In this document: positions 15,780 through 23,144 of the stretch, in pieces
How positions within the stretch are numbered: position 1 is the stretch's first letter
How the letters are laid out: each line of letters begins with the position of its first letter
Source of the DNA: Desulfovibrio sp. An276
Lineage (GTDB): Bacteria; Desulfobacterota; Desulfovibrionia; Desulfovibrionales; Desulfovibrionaceae
Direction of reading: 5' to 3'
DNA length: 47,968 nucleotides
NCBI RefSeq assembly: GCF_002159665.1
Contig: NZ_NFJC01000024.1
Location: 1 to 47,968, forward strand
Notes under the pieces: generated by a model
What the model was told of the DNA's origin: nothing
The model's input: the letters and a program-made list of their open reading frames with translations, nothing else
The model's database searches: none
Made by a program: the position numbers and the translations under genes

Positions 15780-17093
15780 ATGAACCAGGAACTGAAAAAA
15801 GCCATTGATCAGATCTGCAAGGACAAGTCGATTGACGCGGATCTTCTTGTGGAGACTCTTGAGGACGCAGTGCGCACATCCGTACAGCGCCGCTACGCCG
15901 AGGACATGAGCGTCGAGGTGAGCTACAACAGGGAGACCGGTGACATTGAGGTCTACCAGTTCAAGATCGTCGTTCCGGACGATGAGCTCGACAATCCCGA
16001 CAGGGAAATAGAGTTCACCGAAGCCAGGAAGCTCGACGAGAGTGTCCAGATCGACGACGAAATGGGCTTCCGCATCAAGATTCAGGATCTCGGCCGCATT
16101 GCCGCCCAGTCCGCGAAGCAGGTCATCATCCAGCGCCTGCGCGATGCCGAACAGGCCAATATCTACAACGACTACAAGGAACGCATTGGCGAAATCGTCA
16201 CCGGTTCCGTGCAGCGCAGGGAAAAGAGCAGCTTCGTCATCAATCTTGACAGAACCGAAGCCATTTTGCCCAGAGATCAGCAAATTTCCAAGGAACACTA
16301 CCGCCGCGGCGACAACATCCAGGCCATCATCATCGATGTGCACAGGGAAGGCCGCGGACCCCAGGTTGTGCTCTCCAGATCCCACCCGGACTACATCACG
16401 GCACTCTTCCACCGCGAGGTGCCCGAAGTGGACGAGGGCATCATCCAGATCATGGGCGTTGCCCGCGATCCCGGTTCCCGCGCCAAGGTCGCTGTCTACT
16501 CCCGCGAGCGCGAGGTGGACGCTGTGGGCGCCTGCGTTGGCGTGCGCGGAGCGCGCATCCAGAACATTGTGCAGGAGCTGCGCGGCGAGCGCATCGACAT
16601 CGTGATCTGGAATGCCGACATCGCAACCTATGCCCGCAATGCCCTGGCTCCGGCCCTTGTCTCGCGCATCATCGTGGACGAGCCCCAGAACCAGCTCGAA
16701 GTCATCGTTCCGGACGATCAGCTCACCAACGCCATCGGCCGCAAGGGCCAGAACGTCAAGCTGGCAGCACGCCTCCTTGGCTGGAAAGTGGATATCTTCA
16801 CAGAGAGCCGCTACAACGAGGCCAGTGCCGCAGGGCACAGTCTGGAGCAGGTGGCCGGTGTGGCGGAAATTCCCGTCGCTTCCCTGCAGGAAGCAGGCTA
16901 CACGGATCTGGACAAGCTGCGCCAGGCCTCGGACGAGGAACTTGTCGCTGCCCTTTCCCTGACGGAAAGTCAGCTTGAGCATTTGCGCCAGGCCCTCAAT
17001 TTCCTCAATCCCGGCGAGGATGGCGGGGCAAAACCCGACGCGACTGCCGATGTGTCCAGGGAGGAAGCGCATGACGAAGGCCAGGCAGAATAG
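15780..17093 (+). CDS. nusA: transcription termination/antitermination factor NusA
   Basis: RNA polymerase elongation factor, 437 residues. It has the N-terminal polymerase-binding domain (LLVETLEDAVRTSVQRRY), an S1 domain (GEIVTGSVQRREKSSFVI, about residues 135-200), then two KH domains (VGVRGARIQNIV and NAIGRKGQNVKLAARL). A C-terminal helix-hairpin-helix segment (VAEIPVASLQEAGYTDLDKL) follows, then a short acidic tail. This is the shorter NusA form with one C-terminal repeat at most, unlike the 495-residue E. coli protein. It sits between rimP and ylxR as usual and overlaps ylxR by 23 bases. The upstream region carries two RNA foldings (15642-15701 and 15737-15771). Confidence 0.96.
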   Translation: MNQELKKAIDQICKDKSIDADLLVETLEDAVRTSVQRRYAEDMSVEVSYNRETGDIEVYQFKIVVPDDELDNPDREIEFTEARKLDESVQIDDEMGFRIKIQDLGRIAAQSAKQVIIQRLRDAEQANIYNDYKERIGEIVTGSVQRREKSSFVINLDRTEAILPRDQQISKEHYRRGDNIQAIIIDVHREGRGPQVVLSRSHPDYITALFHREVPEVDEGIIQIMGVARDPGSRAKVAVYSREREVDAVGACVGVRGARIQNIVQELRGERIDIVIWNADIATYARNALAPALVSRIIVDEPQNQLEVIVPDDQLTNAIGRKGQNVKLAARLLGWKVDIFTESRYNEASAAGHSLEQVAGVAEIPVASLQEAGYTDLDKLRQASDEELVAALSLTESQLEHLRQALNFLNPGEDGGAKPDATADVSREEAHDEGQAE

Positions 17094-17325
17094 TGCCGAC
17101 GGGCCGGTGCGCATGTGCGTCATCTGCAGACAAAGATTTTTGAAAACCGATCTCTTGCGCTACACACTGACCCCAGAGGGGTGTCTCGCGCTGGACGAGG
17201 ACAAGACCAGACCGGGAAGAGGCTGGTATGTCTGTGAACAAGAGTCCTGCAAGACAAGACTTGCCAGATTCAGACCGGCAAAACGGCGCGCGGGGAGGAA
17301 GAAGCATGAAAGAAAAGAAAATTAA
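17071..17325 (+). CDS. ylxR: YlxR family (DUF448) RNA-binding protein
   Basis: 84 residues. The signature [18 protein letters not shown] with paired cysteines and the later RPGRGWYVC are the hallmarks of the YlxR/DUF448 family, which lies between nusA and infB in many bacteria and is thought to bind RNA. AGGGAGGAAGCGC precedes the ATG inside the end of nusA. It overlaps nusA by 23 bases and infB by 20, so translation of the three is probably coupled. The C terminus is strongly basic ([12 protein letters not shown]). Confidence 0.9.
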   Translation: MTKARQNSADGPVRMCVICRQRFLKTDLLRYTLTPEGCLALDEDKTRPGRGWYVCEQESCKTRLARFRPAKRRAGRKKHERKEN

Positions 17326-20248
17326 GATACAAGAGCTTGCGGACGAGCTGAAGGTGGACCACCAGGCCGCAGTCAATACCGCCCGCGAAGCTGGCATCAA
17401 CGCCAAGAACGCCTCGACAGCCCTGTCCGCGGAAGAGGCCGAAAAGCTGCGCAAGCGTCTGGCAAAGCCCGCCGACCACAAGGACGTCATTGTGCGCCGC
17501 CGCAAGCCCGGTGCAAGGCCCGAAAAGGTCGAAAACGCACCCAAGGCAGAGGCTGAAAAGCAGGCAACCGAAAAGCCTGTGGAAAAGGTCCAAAGGCAGG
17601 CTGAAAAGCCCGCAGCGCCCAAGGTCAAGATCATTGAGCCCGTCAAGGCCAAGATCATCAGCAGACCAGTCGATCAAGCGAAAGTCGAACAGGCGAAGGC
17701 AGAGCAGCCCAAAACCGAACAGGCCAGTGCTGTTCAGCCAAAGGCCGAGCAGGCCCAAAGGGAAGCCGCCCCAGTCCAGACAAGCGATGTGCAGGCCAAG
17801 CCGGTTGAGGCCTCCGAGCCCCAGGCACAGAAGAAGCCCGAAGCCGCTGCCACATCCCAGCCCGAGCAGGTGAAAAAGCCCCAGCCAGAGGCAGCAAAGG
17901 ACGCTTCCAGACGCCCGGCCCAGGGCACCGAATCAAAGCCCGCCAAGGCCGAACAGCCGAAGGATGCAGCAAAGGATGCCAAGGCCAAGGAGAAAAAGCC
18001 CCAGGCAAGCGCAGCTCCCTTCGAAACACCCAAGGTGCGCATCATTTCCCGTCCTGCCCCTGCTCCGGCCCGTCCCCAGCAGCAGCGCAACGAGCGTGAT
18101 GGCGAGCGCCGCGGCGGCGGTCGCGGACGTGATGGCCGCGACAACACCCGCGATAACGATCGCCAGCAGCGTACCCCCCGCGACGCAGGAGGTCGTTCCG
18201 ACGACAACCGCCAGCGTCGCAGCGGTGGTGGCCAGGGCAGACCCGGCGGTGCAAGGCCCCAGGGTGGCGCTCCGCGCGCAGGCGACATGATGGGCTTTGG
18301 TCCTGCCGACAACGACAGCCGTTCCGGCCAGAGCAAGAAGAAGCGCAACAAGGGCCGCCGCACCGTGGACTTCCAGCAGATGGGCTTCGATGCCCACGAC
18401 GAGAACGAAGCTCCACGCATGCGCAGCACCCGCTCGCGCAAGAAGAAGCAGGTCCAGGCTCCGGCCCAGGTGACCCAGCCTCTGAAGGCAGCCAAGCGCA
18501 AGGTGCGCGTGGAAGGCGGCACCATCCGTGTCTCCGACATGGCCCATCAGATGGGCCTCAAGGCCAACGAGCTTATCAAGGTGCTCTTCAACCTTGGCAT
18601 CATGGCCACCATCAACCAGAGCATCGATTTCGACACTGCCTCCATCCTTGCTTCGGAATTCAGCTACGAGGTCGAGAGAACAGGCTTTGAGGAAAAGGAC
18701 TACCTCGAGGATTCCACTCCCGACAGGCCCGAGGATCTCAAGCCCCGTCCGCCCGTTGTCACCATCATGGGCCACGTTGACCATGGCAAGACGAGCCTGC
18801 TCGACGCCATCCGCAAGACCCACGTGACAAGCGGCGAAGCCGGCGGCATCACGCAGCACATCGGCGCCTACCACGTGAATACGAAAAACGGCGACGTTGT
18901 CTTCCTGGACACCCCCGGTCACGAGGCCTTCACTGCCATGCGCGCCCGCGGCGCCCAGATAACCGACCTTGTTATTCTGGTTGTCGCTGCAGACGACGGT
19001 GTCATGGAGCAGACAAGGGAAGCCATCAACCACGCAAGGGCTGCCGAAGTGCCGATCATCGTGGCCGTGAACAAGATAGACAAGCCCGGCGCAGATCCCG
19101 ACCGCGTGCTCACCGAACTCTCCACCCTTGGCCTTCAGCCCGAAGAGTGGGGCGGCGACACCATCGTTGCCAAGGTTTCGGCCAAGACCCATCAGGGCCT
19201 CGATGAACTGCTCGAACTCGTGGCCCTGCAGTCCGAGGTCATGGAACTCAAGGCCAATCCGGACAAGCCCGCCAGAGGCCACATCATCGAAGCCAAGCTG
19301 GACAAGGGTCGCGGCCCCGTGGCTACCGTGCTCATTCAGGAAGGCACCCTGCATCAGGGCGACAACTTTGTCTGCGGCACCTTCTCCGGACGCGTGCGTG
19401 CTCTTCTGAACGATCAGGGCAAGAAGGTGCGCGAGGCCGGTCCCTCCATCCCCGTGGAAGTGCAGGGCTTTACCGGTGTGCCGGATGCAGGCGAGGTCTT
19501 TGCCTCCGTGGCTGACGAAAAGGTTGCCCGCCGCATTGCCGACGCCCGTGCAGTGCTGCAGCGCGAAAAGGAACTTGCCAGCGAAACCAAGGTAACACTG
19601 GAAACCTTCCTGGCCTCCACCGCAGGCGAAGAGAAGAAGACTTTGAACCTTGTGGTCAAGGCGGACGTGCAGGGCTCCCTCGAAGCCGTGCAGGACGCCA
19701 TGCGCAAGGCTGGCACAGACAAGGTTTCGGTCAACGTTGTCCACGGGGCAACGGGCGCCATTTCCGAATCGGACATCATGCTTGCCTCCGCGTCCCAGGC
19801 CATCATCATCGGCTTCAACGTGCGTCCTACTGCCCGCATCAAGGACATTGCCGCACACGAGAATGTGGACATCCGCTTCTACGACATCATCTACAAGCTG
19901 GTGGACGATGTGAAGAGCGCCATGGCAGGCCTTCTGGCCCCTGTGGAAAAGGAAGTCTACCTTGGCCAGGCCGAAGTGCGTCAGACCTTCTCCCTGCCCA
20001 AGGTCGGAACCATTGCCGGTTCCTATGTGGCGGACGGCAAGGTCTCCCGCAACGCACAGGTTCGCCTCCTGCGTGACGGTGTCGTGGTCTACACAGGCCG
20101 CATAAGCTCGCTCAAGCGCTTCAAGGACGATGCAAGGGAAGTCCTGCGCGGCAACGAGTGCGGCATTGGCCTCGACAAATTCAACGACATCAAGGCAGGC
20201 GACATTATCGAAGCCTTCGAAACCGTGCAGGAAGCAGCAACTCTCTAG
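17306..20248 (+). CDS. infB: translation initiation factor IF-2
   Basis: GTPase that brings fMet-tRNA to the 30S subunit. 980 residues: an N-terminal IF2N domain (residues 1-52), a very long low-complexity linker rich in Ala/Lys/Gln/Glu/Pro that turns into an Arg/Gly-rich, RGG-like stretch around residues 265-330, and a second IF2N domain ([19 protein letters not shown]). The G domain has GHVDHGKTS (G1, near residue 488), DTPGHEAF (G3) and NKID (G4). Domains II, C1 and C2 follow. The start at 17306 follows GGGGAGGAAGAAGC and begins the IF2N domain. It is followed by a strong hairpin before ylxP. Confidence 0.97.
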   Translation: MKEKKIKIQELADELKVDHQAAVNTAREAGINAKNASTALSAEEAEKLRKRLAKPADHKDVIVRRRKPGARPEKVENAPKAEAEKQATEKPVEKVQRQAEKPAAPKVKIIEPVKAKIISRPVDQAKVEQAKAEQPKTEQASAVQPKAEQAQREAAPVQTSDVQAKPVEASEPQAQKKPEAAATSQPEQVKKPQPEAAKDASRRPAQGTESKPAKAEQPKDAAKDAKAKEKKPQASAAPFETPKVRIISRPAPAPARPQQQRNERDGERRGGGRGRDGRDNTRDNDRQQRTPRDAGGRSDDNRQRRSGGGQGRPGGARPQGGAPRAGDMMGFGPADNDSRSGQSKKKRNKGRRTVDFQQMGFDAHDENEAPRMRSTRSRKKKQVQAPAQVTQPLKAAKRKVRVEGGTIRVSDMAHQMGLKANELIKVLFNLGIMATINQSIDFDTASILASEFSYEVERTGFEEKDYLEDSTPDRPEDLKPRPPVVTIMGHVDHGKTSLLDAIRKTHVTSGEAGGITQHIGAYHVNTKNGDVVFLDTPGHEAFTAMRARGAQITDLVILVVAADDGVMEQTREAINHARAAEVPIIVAVNKIDKPGADPDRVLTELSTLGLQPEEWGGDTIVAKVSAKTHQGLDELLELVALQSEVMELKANPDKPARGHIIEAKLDKGRGPVATVLIQEGTLHQGDNFVCGTFSGRVRALLNDQGKKVREAGPSIPVEVQGFTGVPDAGEVFASVADEKVARRIADARAVLQREKELASETKVTLETFLASTAGEEKKTLNLVVKADVQGSLEAVQDAMRKAGTDKVSVNVVHGATGAISESDIMLASASQAIIIGFNVRPTARIKDIAAHENVDIRFYDIIYKLVDDVKSAMAGLLAPVEKEVYLGQAEVRQTFSLPKVGTIAGSYVADGKVSRNAQVRLLRDGVVVYTGRISSLKRFKDDAREVLRGNECGIGLDKFNDIKAGDIIEAFETVQEAATL

Positions 20249-20295
20249 ACCGGCATCAAGGTTAGAGTCTCCTTCCTCACTCATCCCTTTGCAGT

Positions 20296-20338
20296 ACGGG
20301 GAAGGGTACCACACCCTTCCCCGTTTGCTTCTTTTTTC
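20296..20338 (+). terminator. terminator/attenuator between infB and ylxP
   Basis: 12-bp perfect stem (ACGGGGAAGGGT, 5-nt loop) followed by TTGCTTCTTTTTT. It ends only a few bases before the ylxP ATG, so it should cut expression of ylxP-nrnA relative to infB. Confidence 0.82.
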
Positions 20339-20341
20339 CTT

Positions 20342-20632
20342 ATGTTGATTGGGCATCTCATTGTCGAATTTTCCCTGGACGGCAACGACAACCTGAAGGC
20401 CAAGCGCCGCGTGGCTAACAGCCTGAAACAGAAGACGCGCAATCGCTTCAATGTGGCCGTGGCCGAGGACGGGACGGAGAACAGTCTGACAAGGCTGCGT
20501 CTTTCCGTCATCTCCCTTTCCAATTCCGAGCGACATCTGCGCAGCCGCATGGACAAGTGTCTGCTCATGATGGAGGCCGTTGCGGGAGAAAAACTCGTTG
20601 ATTCAAGCTTTGAACTCTATGATGCTGACTGA
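20342..20632 (+). CDS. DUF503 family protein (YlxP-like)
   Basis: 96 residues. The opening MLIGHLIVEFSLDGNDNLKAKRRVANSLKQKTRNRFNVAVAE is characteristic of DUF503, a small protein often next to infB and rbfA; its function is unknown though a ribosome-assembly role has been suggested. No Shine-Dalgarno precedes the ATG; the preceding 15 bases are the T-rich tail of a terminator. The 3' end overlaps the next gene by 14 bases. There is no room for rbfA, which often follows in this operon. Confidence 0.88.
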   Translation: MLIGHLIVEFSLDGNDNLKAKRRVANSLKQKTRNRFNVAVAEDGTENSLTRLRLSVISLSNSERHLRSRMDKCLLMMEAVAGEKLVDSSFELYDAD

Positions 20633-21632
20633 TTTGGCCTTTCCCACCGCCTGGCAGGACGGGGCAGCAAGGGCCGCGCAGGCCCTGCTCGACCACGACA
20701 ACTACCTTGTGGCAGCCCACGTGCGCCTTGACGGCGATGCGTTGAGCTCCATTCTTGCCATGGCGCACTTTCTTGAGCAAAAACACAAGCGCTTTGCCCT
20801 TTTTGCGCCCTTTGGCGTGCCCGGCAACTACGACTTTGTGCCCCTGCCCTACCCTGTGTACAAGACCCTTTCCGCCCTGCCCTTCGAGCCAAGGGCCCTC
20901 ATTGCCCTCGACTGCGGCGTTCCTGCCCGCCTTGGCGAGGAACTTTCCGAAGCCATGGCGGATCTTTCCTGCATCAACATCGATCACCACCATGGGCAGG
21001 GCATGGGTACCATTGCGAGTTTTGTGGAGCCAGAGGCTGCCTCCACAACGCAGCTTCTGGCAAGCGTTTTGCGCAAGGCAGGTGCCGAGTTTACGCCCGA
21101 GATCGCAAGCGCTCTTGCGCTTGGCCTTGTGACAGACACAGGCGGTTTTCGCCACGCCAACGCCTCGCCAGCCGTCTTTGCCCTGGCTGCCTTTCTCGAA
21201 AGCCACGGCGCTTCCATACATAGACTGCGCGAAAGCCTTGAGAAGAACTGGTCTCTTGCGCGCATGAAGCTGTGGGGGAAGATGTCGGAAAGGCTTACGC
21301 TCGAGCAGGAAGACAAGCTTGCCATGTGTATCCTTCCCCTTGACCTTCTTGAAAGGTACGGCTGCAAGAGCGAGGATACGGAAGGCTTTGTGGAACACAT
21401 GCGCGAACTGCGCTCTGTCAGGATTGCCTGTTTCCTTCGCGAACAGAACCTTGATGTGTGCAAGTTCAGCCTGCGCTCCGTAGAGGACATGGACGTGAAC
21501 GCCATTGCCTCCTCGCTTGGCGGCGGAGGCCACCGCAACGCTGCAGGCGGCACCCTTGCCATGAGCCTCGAGCGGGCTTCCGAGCTTTTGCGACGCACCA
21601 TTGCCCAAAGCCTCGCATCGCAAGGAGCCTAG
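20619..21632 (+). CDS. nrnA: DHH/DHHA1 phosphoesterase, nanoRNase/pAp phosphatase type
   Basis: 337 residues. Metal and substrate motifs of the DHH superfamily in order: HVRLDGDALSS, ALDCGVP, IDHHHGQGMG (the DHH motif), LVTDTGGF, and the C-terminal DHHA1 GGGGHRNAAGG. NrnA-like enzymes degrade 2-5 nt RNA and dephosphorylate 3'-phosphoadenosine 5'-phosphate, acting in the cytoplasm. The neighbourhood (infB-ylxP-nrnA-truB-rpsO-pnp) is the standard place for this family. Start is ATG at 20619 or 20622, inside the end of ylxP; no separate Shine-Dalgarno, so coupling is likely. Activity on nanoRNA versus pAp cannot be told from the sequence. Confidence 0.88.
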   Translation: MMLTDLAFPTAWQDGAARAAQALLDHDNYLVAAHVRLDGDALSSILAMAHFLEQKHKRFALFAPFGVPGNYDFVPLPYPVYKTLSALPFEPRALIALDCGVPARLGEELSEAMADLSCINIDHHHGQGMGTIASFVEPEAASTTQLLASVLRKAGAEFTPEIASALALGLVTDTGGFRHANASPAVFALAAFLESHGASIHRLRESLEKNWSLARMKLWGKMSERLTLEQEDKLAMCILPLDLLERYGCKSEDTEGFVEHMRELRSVRIACFLREQNLDVCKFSLRSVEDMDVNAIASSLGGGGHRNAAGGTLAMSLERASELLRRTIAQSLASQGA

Positions 21633-21684
21633 ATTTTTTTCTGGTTCAAAATGCAAAAAAGGCTGTTTGCGCACCTTGCAGCTT

Positions 21685-21713
21685 TTGACTTTTGCACAAA
21701 ATGCCCCTATAGG
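21685..21713 (+). promoter_or_regulatory. sigma70-type promoter directly before truB
   Basis: TTGACT (21685-21690), a 17-bp spacer and TATAGG (21708-21713). The predicted transcript start (about 21720) is within three bases of the truB ATG at 21723. Confidence 0.6.
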
Positions 21714-21722
21714 TCTTCCCCT

Positions 21723-22634
21723 ATGCCATCTTCTACCCAGACCATGCAAATTCCGGCGCAACAGCACGGCGTGCTTGTGCTCAACAAGCCCTCGGGCCCC
21801 ACGTCCAATCGCTGCCTTTCTGTGCTCAAGCGCCTTGGCCAGAAGAAGATCGGCCATGCCGGCACCCTCGATCCCATGGCGGATGGTGTGCTGCTTCTGC
21901 TTCTCGGCGCAGCCACCAGGATTTCCAACTATCTGCTTGAGGCCGGTTGCAAGGTCTACAGCGCAACAGCGCGCCTTGGCCTTGAAACCGACACATGGGA
22001 CGCGGAGGGCAGGACTGTTTCAGAAAAGCCCTGGCAGGATGTGCGCGCCGAAGACGTAGCAAATGTCATATCCTCCTTCGAGGGCGAGCTCGAACAGATC
22101 GTGCCCCCCTATTCGGCAGCCAAGAGCAATGGTCAGCCCCTGTACAGACTGGCCAGGGCAGGCAGGGACGTGCCTGTCAAGCTCAAGAATGTACACATCT
22201 TTCGTGCGGAAGTCCTTTCCATGGAACTTCCGCTTGTCCATTTCCGTGTCACGTGCAGTTCCGGCACATACATACGATCCCTGGCCCACAGCTTGGGGAT
22301 GCGAGTTGGGTGCGGAGCAACACTGACAAGGCTGACACGGGAATACAGCCACCCCTTTGGTCTCAACCAGTCCGTGACGCTGGACGAGCTGAATGCGGAT
22401 CCCCAGGGCCTTTCACGGCATGTGCATTCCATAGAGGAAGCACTGCCCGAGTGGCCGGTCCTTTCCGTGAGCAGTGAGCACGCTGCAAGGGTTCGCAACG
22501 GCATGTCCATTCCCTGTCCCCAGGACCTTCGTGGCGCACAAAACGTGCTCTTGAAGGACGAGGGCGGGGTTCTGGCTCTTGCGAAAGTGACAGACGGTGC
22601 AAGACTGACAGTAGCCAGGGGGCTTTGGTCCTAA
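21723..22634 (+). CDS. truB: tRNA pseudouridine-55 synthase
   Basis: Forms pseudouridine 55 in the T-loop of tRNAs. About 303 residues. The catalytic aspartate lies in [14 protein letters not shown], with the downstream [15 protein letters not shown] motif and a C-terminal PUA-like domain ([13 protein letters not shown]). The start at 21723 is the first ATG giving a normal N terminus, but has no good Shine-Dalgarno; 21744 (MQIPAQQHG) is a good alternative given the promoter position. The frame is open to 21651. It is followed by rpsO after 29 bases. Confidence 0.94.
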   Translation: MPSSTQTMQIPAQQHGVLVLNKPSGPTSNRCLSVLKRLGQKKIGHAGTLDPMADGVLLLLLGAATRISNYLLEAGCKVYSATARLGLETDTWDAEGRTVSEKPWQDVRAEDVANVISSFEGELEQIVPPYSAAKSNGQPLYRLARAGRDVPVKLKNVHIFRAEVLSMELPLVHFRVTCSSGTYIRSLAHSLGMRVGCGATLTRLTREYSHPFGLNQSVTLDELNADPQGLSRHVHSIEEALPEWPVLSVSSEHAARVRNGMSIPCPQDLRGAQNVLLKDEGGVLALAKVTDGARLTVARGLWS

Positions 22635-22663
22635 CAACCTTTTACAACACCAGGAGAACTGCT

Positions 22664-22933
22664 GTGGCTATGGATCCTATTGCCAAGAAGACGGTTATTG
22701 ACGCTCATGCCAAACACGAAGGCGACACCGGTTCGCCGGAAGTGCAGGTTGCCCTTCTGACAGCCCGCATCGAGGGTCTGACCGCCCACTTCAAGGTCCA
22801 CAAGAAGGACTTCCACTCTCGTACAGGTCTTTTGAAGATGGTCGGCCGTCGCCGCAACATCCTCAACTACCTCAAGAAGAAGGACATTCAGCGCTACCGT
22901 GCCCTTATCGAGAAGCTCGGACTGCGCAAGTAA
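22664..22933 (+). CDS. rpsO: 30S ribosomal protein S15
   Basis: Primary 16S rRNA-binding protein, 89 residues, the canonical length. Diagnostic stretches [19 protein letters not shown] and [23 protein letters not shown] are present. The GTG at 22664 is preferred over the ATG at 22670 because AGGAGA lies seven bases before the GTG and the length then matches the family. Followed by a terminator and then pnp, the common rpsO-pnp arrangement. Confidence 0.97.
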   Translation: MAMDPIAKKTVIDAHAKHEGDTGSPEVQVALLTARIEGLTAHFKVHKKDFHSRTGLLKMVGRRRNILNYLKKKDIQRYRALIEKLGLRK

Positions 22934-22947
22934 CCGCTTTTTTCATC

Positions 22948-22985
22948 AAGGGGCCCAAGGCTAGTCCGGGGCCCCTTTTGTCTTG
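22948..22985 (+). terminator. terminator after rpsO
   Basis: Stem AAGGGGCCC / GGGCCCCTT with a 12-nt loop, then TTGTCTTGTTTG; 14 bases after the rpsO stop. Confidence 0.82.
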
Positions 22986-23016
22986 TTTGTGACTGCCTGA
23001 ACCTTGCCAGGACAAC

Positions 23017-23075
23017 CAGGGGTATCCGGGAAGATCAGGAAGAAGACTCTTCCTGCCCTTCCCGGAGTCCCCCTG
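23017..23075 (+). promoter_or_regulatory. long near-perfect hairpin in the pnp leader
   Basis: Three stacked stems, CAGGGG/CCCCTG, CCGGGAAG/CTTCCCGG and CAGGAAGA/TCTTCCTG, with small internal loops and an AGAC end loop: about 22 base pairs in 59 nt, without a T-tract. In E. coli the rpsO-pnp intergenic hairpin is an RNase III site through which PNPase autoregulates; position and shape fit the same role here. Confidence 0.65.
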
Positions 23076-23113
23076 CTCAATGCCAAAGGATCAGGCTGTC
23101 ACCTGTTTTTTAC

Positions 23114-23144
23114 GGAGGACTGGCCCCTTTTGGGCCTTTGACGC
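23114..23144 (+). promoter_or_regulatory. pnp ribosome binding site separated from ATG by a hairpin
   Basis: GGAGGA (23114-23119) is 25 bases before the ATG. Between them GGCCC (23122-23126) pairs with GGGCC (23132-23136), leaving about ten unpaired bases between Shine-Dalgarno and ATG. An in-frame TGA two codons upstream fixes the start. Same layout as nusA. Confidence 0.6.

Noticed and set aside
17933..20536. Very long open frame (867 codons) antisense to infB
   Set aside because: The composition is that of a shadow frame of a GC-rich gene; infB has all family motifs on the other strand. The same holds for long antisense frames over ilvD (7668-9287), thiH-thiG (3379-5266), prfA-DUF1385 (26927-28804), the synthase (40188-41885) and the hydratase (42581-44092).
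23137..23144. Alternative, earlier pnp start to explain the distant Shine-Dalgarno
   Set aside because: An in-frame TGA at 23139-23141 and the lack of other start codons exclude it.
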